Source: a virus
Strand: one strand, 5' to 3'
Length of the DNA stretch: 37,724 bases
Virus record (IMG/VR): IMGVR_UViG_3300030106_006223
Coordinates: 1-37,724 of that record
The translations under genes and the position numbers were made by a program. This document shows positions 32,180 through 37,724 of the stretch, in pieces (within the stretch, counting starts at the first letter, position 1; each line of letters begins with the position of its first letter). A model generated the notes under the pieces. The model was given only the letters and a program-made list of their open reading frames with translations. It was not told the DNA's origin and did no database searches.

Positions 32180-33181
32180 ATGTTTGAATATTTTTATAAC
32201 GAAATTTTGAGGAGGACCATCATATCCTTTGGCACTCTATTTAATGCTATAACAATTAAGCAAACTAATAGTTCTGATAGCATTGTTAACACTATCAGAG
32301 TCCCTTTATCCTATGGACCTACTCAAAAGTTTCTTGCAAGACTTGAGCAGCAAGCAGATTTAAATAAATCTACATCAATTACATTGCCAAGAATGTCATT
32401 TGAATTTATTGGAATGACATATGATCCCTCAAGAAAAGTATCAACAACACAACAATACACTGTAAAAGACCCAGACGATGGATCTGAGTCAAAGAAAATT
32501 TATATGCCAGTTCCATATAATATGCAGTTTGAGTTGAGCATAATGTCAAAGTTAAATGATGATGCTCTACAAATTGTTGAACAAATCCTACCATTTTTTC
32601 AACCATCATATAATTTAACTGTTGAGTTAGTTGAGTCGATACAAGAAAAGCGTGATATTCCAGTGATTCTTGAGAATATCACTATGCAGGATGATTATGA
32701 AGGTGATTTTACAACAAGAAGAGTTCTTCTCTATACTTTAAGATTCACCGCAAAAACATATCTGTTTGGCCCTGCAACATCTGCAACCAAGGATATTATC
32801 AAGAAAGCATCTATCAGTTATCTTACTGGAACAGATACTACAAATACGACAAGAGAAGTTACTTATTCTACTGTTCCAAGAGCAATCAAGAATTACACTG
32901 GAGACGCTGCTACAACTGTTGCAGTGGATGCCACTAAGACTGCCAAGTTAATTGAAGTTGAAAGCGTAAGTGGATTAACTGCTAAGTCTTACATCGCTAT
33001 TAATGATGAAGAACTCTTTATCTCTTCCATCACCGGCAATAAACTTACCGTCAAGAGAGCACAAGATAAAACAACTGCAACAGAACATCTTAGAGGTGCA
33101 GAAGTTCATGTTATTGATTCTGCTGATAATGCATTGATTGAAGAGGGTGATGATTTTGGATTTAGTGGTACGTTAACATGA
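32180..33181 (+). CDS. 15: gp15-like tail completion and sheath-stabilising protein, 333 aa
   Basis: This is a homologue of T4 gp15, the hexameric terminator that caps tube and sheath and joins tail to neck. Matches include the start MFEYFYNEILRRTIISFGTL, IRVPLSYGPTQKFLARLEQ (39-57), LPRMSFEFIGMTYDPSRK (69-86), PVPYNMQFELSIMSK (110-124) and DALQIVEQILPFFQPSYNLT (128-147). T4 gp15 has 272 residues. The surplus is a C-terminal module at about 256-312 (LIEVESVSGL...YIAINDEELFISS...RGAEVHVI) of the RG-insert type found in the giant and DUF4815 proteins. It starts at ATG 32180. The stop overlaps the gp16 ATG by four bases. Confidence 0.95.
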   Translation: MFEYFYNEILRRTIISFGTLFNAITIKQTNSSDSIVNTIRVPLSYGPTQKFLARLEQQADLNKSTSITLPRMSFEFIGMTYDPSRKVSTTQQYTVKDPDDGSESKKIYMPVPYNMQFELSIMSKLNDDALQIVEQILPFFQPSYNLTVELVESIQEKRDIPVILENITMQDDYEGDFTTRRVLLYTLRFTAKTYLFGPATSATKDIIKKASISYLTGTDTTNTTREVTYSTVPRAIKNYTGDAATTVAVDATKTAKLIEVESVSGLTAKSYIAINDEELFISSITGNKLTVKRAQDKTTATEHLRGAEVHVIDSADNALIEEGDDFGFSGTLT

Positions 33182-33600
33182 CAAGTAAATTTGATAGTTT
33201 AAATAATGAGTTCAATGTTGATGGAGACATTGTGCAGTCTGAAATCGTTAATGAAAAAATTCAAAAAATAGAAAAAACATCAGATGATATTAAAAAGGAT
33301 TACGATTACACAAGAGGAAATCTTTATAGTATAATAGAAAAAGGGCAAGAGGCAATCAATGGTATTTTGGAACTTGCACAGGAAAGTGAGATGCCCAGAG
33401 CATATGAAGTTGCAGGTCAATTGATTAAAAATGTTGCTGATGCCACAGACAAATTAATGGATCTTCAGAAAAAACTGAAGGATGTTGAAGAAGAAAAACA
33501 ATCTCGTGGACCATCCACTGTTAATAACGCACTCTTTGTCGGATCTACAGCAGAACTTGCAAAGATGTTAAAACAGGGGGTAAAGGAAGAGAATAAATAA
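33178..33600 (+). CDS. 16: gp16-like small terminase subunit, 140 aa
   Basis: This is a homologue of T4 gp16, which recognises phage DNA and regulates the gp17 packaging motor. The core DYDYTRGNLYSIIEKGQEAI (41-60) with PRAYEVAGQLIKNVADATDK and LMDLQKKLKDVEEEK matches the T4 central hairpin (DDYGVVRRNM...SPRHMEVFATLMGQ...). The end NNALFVGSTAELAKML matches T4 NATVFMGSPTELMDEI. The length (140) is near T4 (164). It starts by ATGA overlap with gp15. Gene 17 does not follow directly: three other genes lie between here and the window end. Its stop overlaps a late promoter. Confidence 0.93.
   Translation: MTSKFDSLNNEFNVDGDIVQSEIVNEKIQKIEKTSDDIKKDYDYTRGNLYSIIEKGQEAINGILELAQESEMPRAYEVAGQLIKNVADATDKLMDLQKKLKDVEEEKQSRGPSTVNNALFVGSTAELAKMLKQGVKEENK
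33592..33599 (+). promoter_or_regulatory. late promoter AATAAATA ahead of the fibre gene
   Basis: This NATAAATA octamer ends 24 nt before the GTG at 33624 and overlaps the stop codon of gp16 (33598-33600). It probably starts the transcript for the three downstream genes. Confidence 0.65.
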
Positions 33601-33623
33601 TAGAGACGGAGTTTATATTAAAC

Positions 33624-35804
33624 GTGCCATTAAAGAAACCTTCAGAATTTTTTGGTAAGAATAAAAACGACTTTGATGAGATCAAAGATAATTTTTCTGC
33701 GGAAAAAATTGAAACGGTTTCAGAGGCTTTCAGTGCTTTCAAAACAAACTTAAATCACATACAATCTATATCAGACTTTTCTGTTACTGTTGAAAACTTT
33801 AAACAGAATGTTGATAGAGTTGAAAGTATTTCCAAAGAAATTTCAGAAGTAAAAGAAGATATTCAAGGACTGATTAGTAAAGAAGATTTGGATGAGGCAA
33901 TGGTTGCCCACCTCCTCTTTGTGGAAGAGTCTATCAAGAAAATTGAGGGAAGAATCAAGAGTATCAATGGAGATACTATTGATAAAATAAAAGAAGATTT
34001 TACAAACCTATCTCAAACGGTAGAAAATTTTGTCGATGTTGATATTCCAAATTACAAAAAATTAGTATCAGAATCTGAAATTAGATTTGATACTAGATTC
34101 TCAAATTTCAAAGGTAATGTAGAAGAAAATATTGATACTATTAGAGCAGATGTTAATAAAGAAGTTACAACTGCTTTATCTGATGTTCAATCGATCAATC
34201 AAAATACCGTATTAAACTTAAAAGAAGATTTAAAGAAAACAACAAAAGACATTAATGAGACTGTTAGCGATCTTGTTAATGAAGAGTTTCCCAAGTATAA
34301 AAAACTTTTTGCAGAGACTGAATTAAAAACGGAACAGAGAGTTTCTGCATATGATGAAGTCATTGAAAAGTTAACCTTAATGGTTAAGGAGTTTACTGAG
34401 AATGAAATTCCAAAGTATAGTAACTTACTTGTAGAGACAAAGATAAAATCAGAAGAAGAAGTAAAAGAATTAGAAAAGAATGTATTGGAACAAGTTCAGT
34501 CTCTGAAAGAGCAGATTGAAGTTTTATCTAGTGATGTTACAGAAAAAACTTCTGATATTGATTCTCTAATTGAAAGTAAAATAGAAGAATTGCAATCAAC
34601 AATTGATGACTCTAAACAAAAAATAGGAGATATATCTGATGTTTACATGGCTCTCTATAAAGATTTTAAGGATAGAGAAATTCATGAAAATAAAAAATTA
34701 GAGGAATATTCTGGAGAACTTGATAAATTCTCAAAGAAATTTTCTTTCTTTGAGGAAACTCTTTCCGAAGATGTAAGAGAACTCCAAAATGTATTGGATA
34801 TCGGTACAACAAAATATTATGATATTCTTAAGAATGAGGTAGGAGAATTTGAAGAAAATATGTCCAATCAGATTAAGGATTTAGAACTTAATTTGGTTGT
34901 TAATGAGAAACATATCAAAAAACAAAATGAAAGTATTGACAGCATCAAGGAAGAGATAAAAGATGTTATAGAAAAACTTCAAATTAATTCGATTGAGGAA
35001 AAAAATAAATCTTTATCTGAGAAAGTAGTTTACATTGAAAAAATCCTTACAGAGTTTAATGAAAAAGCAATATTAAAAGAAGATAATCCAACTCTACCAG
35101 GAGATGCCTCTACAAAAAATTCAGCAGATCCTTTAACTCCTCTTGATCAAAATTTTGTAACTATTGATCAATTACAACAACACTACAAACTTTTCATCAA
35201 TAGAATCCAGCAACAAATTGCTACCATCGGTGGTGGTGGCGCTGGATTCATTAAAGATTTAGATGATGTTACCTTTGATCAAACCACGGGCACTAATGAG
35301 TTGCTCATTTATAACGGATCGAAGTGGGTTGGAATTGCTAGTACATCATTAAGTGGTACGACACAACTTATTAGTCTCACTGATGTTGATACTGCAAATC
35401 TTGGTGACGGTAGATTTTTAAGATATGATGCTTCAGCTGAGGAATTTACATTTGCTCCGGTATCAGCAACTAATCTTGAATTAATTGCTGGTGATATACA
35501 ATCGGGTATCCTTACAACAACTAGTACAAGTGCTGCGGTTGTAATGTCCATAAGTGCATCGACTTATAGATCTGTAAATTATCAAATTCAGGTCACTAGA
35601 GGGACTAATTATAATATGTCAACCATTAATGTTATACATGATGGCACGACTACATATATGACTGAATATGGTACTATTAATCAACCAATTGGAGTTGCGA
35701 CTTTCTCATCCGATATTAGTAGTGGTTCATTAAGATTGATAGGACATCCAGCATTTTCTTCAGAAACAACTTTTAAGGTAGTATTCACTGCACTAGAGGT
35801 ATGA
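33624..35804 (+). CDS. long coiled-coil fibre-like virion protein, 726 aa
   Basis: It starts with GTG at 33624 after a late promoter; MPLKKPSEFFGKNKN is a plausible anchor. Residues about 15-500 are almost entirely charged heptad helix, interrupted by a recurring break motif at about 140 (DIPNYKKL), 221 (EFPKYKKL) and 261 (EIPKYSNL). A linker (LPGDASTKNSADPLTPLDQN) leads to a short helix and a GGGGAG hinge near 540. Two fibre-type units follow (LDDVTFDQTTGTNELLIYNG; LTDVDTANLGDGRFLRYD). The last 90 residues form a beta domain with STINVIHDGTTTYMTEYGTI, similar to part of the giant protein. This looks like a trimeric rod with a distal head, perhaps a whisker or collar fibre. Function is inferred from architecture and position only. 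Confidence 0.82.
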   Translation: MPLKKPSEFFGKNKNDFDEIKDNFSAEKIETVSEAFSAFKTNLNHIQSISDFSVTVENFKQNVDRVESISKEISEVKEDIQGLISKEDLDEAMVAHLLFVEESIKKIEGRIKSINGDTIDKIKEDFTNLSQTVENFVDVDIPNYKKLVSESEIRFDTRFSNFKGNVEENIDTIRADVNKEVTTALSDVQSINQNTVLNLKEDLKKTTKDINETVSDLVNEEFPKYKKLFAETELKTEQRVSAYDEVIEKLTLMVKEFTENEIPKYSNLLVETKIKSEEEVKELEKNVLEQVQSLKEQIEVLSSDVTEKTSDIDSLIESKIEELQSTIDDSKQKIGDISDVYMALYKDFKDREIHENKKLEEYSGELDKFSKKFSFFEETLSEDVRELQNVLDIGTTKYYDILKNEVGEFEENMSNQIKDLELNLVVNEKHIKKQNESIDSIKEEIKDVIEKLQINSIEEKNKSLSEKVVYIEKILTEFNEKAILKEDNPTLPGDASTKNSADPLTPLDQNFVTIDQLQQHYKLFINRIQQQIATIGGGGAGFIKDLDDVTFDQTTGTNELLIYNGSKWVGIASTSLSGTTQLISLTDVDTANLGDGRFLRYDASAEEFTFAPVSATNLELIAGDIQSGILTTTSTSAAVVMSISASTYRSVNYQIQVTRGTNYNMSTINVIHDGTTTYMTEYGTINQPIGVATFSSDISSGSLRLIGHPAFSSETTFKVVFTALEV

Positions 35805-36235
35805 AAAATTTTAATCAGTTCCTTAATGAGCAACCAACTAATAATGTGGGTAATGGTGGATACACCAATGATGGAGGACAGACTGTTGCTGGATTTGATA
35901 AAAAACTGTTTCCCTCCGATGAAGATGATTTAACTCAAGACTATCAAACTCCTGGAGAATCTGGAGAATCAAAGTGGAGATTTTCTGATGTTTATCCTGT
36001 TCTAAAATTATCCCTAAGTAAATCAAGTGATGGACCCTCAATCGATGCTATGGTTGCAGCATCAAAAATGTTTGTAGATAGAATGGATAATCCTCAGGAG
36101 AGAGTTAGAAAAACATTTGAACAGTTTCAAGAGGATTGGAGTGATAAATATAAAAAGAGTATTGACTGCTCTAATCCAAAAGGATTCTCACAAAAAGCAC
36201 ATTGTGCTGGACGTAAAAAGAGATCTAAAAAATGA
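35801..36235 (+). CDS. small probable virion protein with basic Cys-pair tail, 144 aa
   Basis: The ATG overlaps the fibre stop (ATGA). An N-terminal NFNQFLNE segment is followed by a Gly/Asn/Asp-rich, probably flexible region to about residue 50. Next comes a helical part with FSDVYPVLKLSLSKSSDG and AMVAASKMFVDRMDNPQERV, and finally a basic motif IDCSNPKGFSQKAHCAGRKK with Cys at 123 and 135. I recognise the C-NPKGFSQ-AHC-GRKKR tail as a short unit at the C-terminus of several marine phage proteins; its role is not established to my knowledge. It could bind DNA, metal or membrane. The next gene also starts by ATGA overlap. Confidence 0.75.
   Translation: MKNFNQFLNEQPTNNVGNGGYTNDGGQTVAGFDKKLFPSDEDDLTQDYQTPGESGESKWRFSDVYPVLKLSLSKSSDGPSIDAMVAASKMFVDRMDNPQERVRKTFEQFQEDWSDKYKKSIDCSNPKGFSQKAHCAGRKKRSKK
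36143..36150 (+). promoter_or_regulatory. possible internal late promoter GATAAATA
   Basis: This NATAAATA octamer lies inside the 144-aa gene, 81 nt before the start of the last gene. Coding constraint could produce it by chance (the codons read Asp-Lys-Tyr), so support is weak. Confidence 0.25.
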
Positions 36236-37724
36236 GCAACCCTCGTATTCCAAGAAAACCTGGTCAACCAGCAAATTCCAAGAAGCACTCCGATCTTTAT
36301 ACGGATGAAAATCCAAAGGGGACGATTCATGGACTTGGATTCAAGGATGTTGCAACTGCTAAAGCATCTGTAACTAAAATTCGTAATTCTTCTAGATCAC
36401 ATGCTCATAAAATCCAGGCTGCCGTTGCCATGGAACAGAGAGCAAGAGAAATGGGTAAAACTTCAGAAGCAGCAGTTTATCGTAAGTTCATTAATTCTAT
36501 GAAGAAAAAGACTAAAGAGATGAACGAAGAGAAGAAGAACGGTCGTTGTCCAGAAGGACAATACTATTGTTACACTGATAAAAAATGTAAACCTATTCCA
36601 AAGGGTTACAAGATGGTAGGCCGTGCTGGATATCTTCGTAAAGAAAACGGTCACTCCGTTGATGATAGTAAAAAAAATGGTAATGGGAACGGAAATGGAA
36701 GCACAAACGGAAACGGGAACGGGAACGGAAACGGGAACGGCGGTGCGGTCTCGGAGGGGAACAAAAGTGGTGATTCTTCTTTGCGTGACTGGTTTGGCAA
36801 GAGTCGCTCTTCTGATGGGAAGCCTGGCTGGGTTCAGTTGGGTGGGAAGTATGCAGGAAAACCCTGTGCCAGACAACCAGGACAAACAACAAAACCAAAG
36901 TGCGGTTCTAGCAAAATGAAGCGCAATCTTTCCAAAAAAGAGGAAGATGCAGCCTTTCGTCGTAAGAATCGTCAAGATCCAAATCCAGATAGAAAAGGGA
37001 AGGCAATTAACGTGAAGACTGAAGAATTTACAACCTTACCACTCAACATTGAGATTCCTAATAACATTAGAGATTTCAATCTTGGACTTATGTTCCGTGA
37101 AAGTCTGGATATCAACAGTGGAATGCTATTCATCTTTGAAGAAGTTGAGCAGCAGTCCTTCTATATGAAAGAAACAAAAATTCCTCTCGATATTGCTTTC
37201 ATTAGAGAGGATGGAATAATCGAAAGTATTAAAGAATTAGAACCATATGACGAAACCCCAGTAACTTCTGATGGAGAAGTTCTGTGCGCTTTAGAAGTAA
37301 ATCGTGGATGGTTCGCTGAAAATAATGTTGAAGTAGGTGATGAGATTGACATTGAGGAAGGTAAGAAAGATGCTTGCTACCATAAAGTCAAATCACGCTA
37401 CTCAGTTTGGCCAAGTGCATATGCGTCAGGAGCACTTGTCAAATGTCGTAAAGTTGGTGCTGCCAACTGGGGAAATAAAACAAAGAAAGAAGAATTTTCA
37501 AATTGGAGAGATAACTACATTCCAACAGATTATGAAACAACAGATCTCATTACACCAGAACCATTAACCGCTACAAAAGGTATTGGTAGTGAAATGTTGG
37601 ATGAAGCAGGTAAGAAATGTTGGAAGGGTTACAAAAAAGCAGGAACTCAAAAACTCTTCGGTAAGACTTACAATCGCTGTGTAAAAGCCGGAGATGAAGT
37701 TATACATGATGGTGAAGATATTGC
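36232..37724 (+). CDS. multi-domain DUF192 protein with Cys-pair motifs, partial (497+ aa)
   Basis: It begins by ATGA overlap at 36232 and stays open to the window edge. Modules in order: a basic helical N-terminus (about 1-100) with GTIHGLGFKDVATAKASV and HAHKIQAAVAMEQRAREMGK, familiar from marine viruses; a three-Cys motif (C106, C113, C119); an Asn-Gly repeat linker (149-171); and a DUF5872-like basic segment with KPGW and C212/C224. A DUF192 (UPF0127) domain follows at about 269-375 (GLMFRESL, SGMLFIFEEVEQQSFYMKET, IPLDIAFI, ALEVNRGWF). Two more basic Cys pairs are C382/C405 (YSVWPSAYASGALVKC) and C463/C483 (CWKGYKKAGTQKLFGKTYNR). It is probably a late, possibly virion-carried protein. 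DUF192 function is itself unsettled. The true end is outside the window. Confidence 0.82.
   Translation, partial: MSNPRIPRKPGQPANSKKHSDLYTDENPKGTIHGLGFKDVATAKASVTKIRNSSRSHAHKIQAAVAMEQRAREMGKTSEAAVYRKFINSMKKKTKEMNEEKKNGRCPEGQYYCYTDKKCKPIPKGYKMVGRAGYLRKENGHSVDDSKKNGNGNGNGSTNGNGNGNGNGNGGAVSEGNKSGDSSLRDWFGKSRSSDGKPGWVQLGGKYAGKPCARQPGQTTKPKCGSSKMKRNLSKKEEDAAFRRKNRQDPNPDRKGKAINVKTEEFTTLPLNIEIPNNIRDFNLGLMFRESLDINSGMLFIFEEVEQQSFYMKETKIPLDIAFIREDGIIESIKELEPYDETPVTSDGEVLCALEVNRGWFAENNVEVGDEIDIEEGKKDACYHKVKSRYSVWPSAYASGALVKCRKVGAANWGNKTKKEEFSNWRDNYIPTDYETTDLITPEPLTATKGIGSEMLDEAGKKCWKGYKKAGTQKLFGKTYNRCVKAGDEVIHDGEDI
36676..36744 (+). repeat. Asn-Gly dipeptide repeat
   Basis: Alternating AAC/AAT and GGN codons encode ten Asn-Gly pairs interrupted once by Ser-Thr. 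The tract links the three-Cys motif to the DUF5872-like segment and is presumably a flexible linker. The GGGAAC/GGAAAC hexamer repetition makes it prone to length change. Confidence 0.85.

Noticed and set aside
36463-36975. 170-codon and 101-codon antisense frames with odd Val-Pro-Val-Ser repeats
   Set aside because: The repetition is the complement of the Asn-Gly codon repeat in the + strand gene, which is open for 1.49 kb with recognisable domains.

Overview
The window looks like part of the late (virion) region of a T4-like marine myovirus, most probably a cyanophage of Synechococcus or Prochlorococcus. The evidence is the T4-collinear gene order (gp25, gp6, a gp7-like protein, gp8, a DUF4815 protein, gp13, gp14, gp15, gp16), the low GC content, the late-promoter octamers of NATAAATA form, and several small proteins I associate with cyanomyoviruses. 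All convincing genes are on the + strand, and I see no tRNA, integrase, insertion sequence or CRISPR array. Names come from remembered family sequences and synteny; no database search was run.

Region 1 (1-2150) holds very small, mostly unrecognised genes with unusually rich control DNA. Three SD-less genes lie at 52-776, separated by perfect hairpins and closed by a strong terminator. An AT-rich non-coding stretch follows, with a DnaA-box-like repeat cluster. Then come three small genes, each behind its own TTGACA promoter, two of them with consensus or near-consensus -10 boxes.

Region 2 (2101-4117) begins with another perfect sigma70 promoter and carries a GT-A-type glycosyltransferase-like protein, a 43-residue basic protein, a 227-residue conserved protein and two small overlapping genes.

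Region 3 (4109-29037) is the baseplate wedge block: gp25, gp6 with a low-complexity tail, a 4389-residue protein with a gp7-like N-terminus, gp8, and a 2526-residue DUF4815 protein in the slot where T4 carries genes 9-12. The giant protein alone covers about a third of the window. It is a chain of recurring modules: GxGY beta repeats, adhesin-like GLT/YYV repeats, FTC repeats, RG-type inserts and a YHYH domain. Some of the same modules recur in gp8, the DUF4815 protein, gp14, gp15 and a downstream fibre.

Region 4 (29037-33600) runs from three small overlapping genes through neck proteins gp13 and gp14 and tail-completion protein gp15 to small terminase gp16. Late promoters recur at transcription-unit boundaries, and in four of the five boundary cases the stop codon of the preceding gene lies inside the promoter octamer.

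Region 5 (33600-37724) lies where T4 would go directly from gene 16 to gene 17. It encodes a long coiled-coil fibre-like protein, then two proteins carrying short basic Cys-pair motifs. The last of these, a multi-domain DUF192-containing protein, is open at the window edge.
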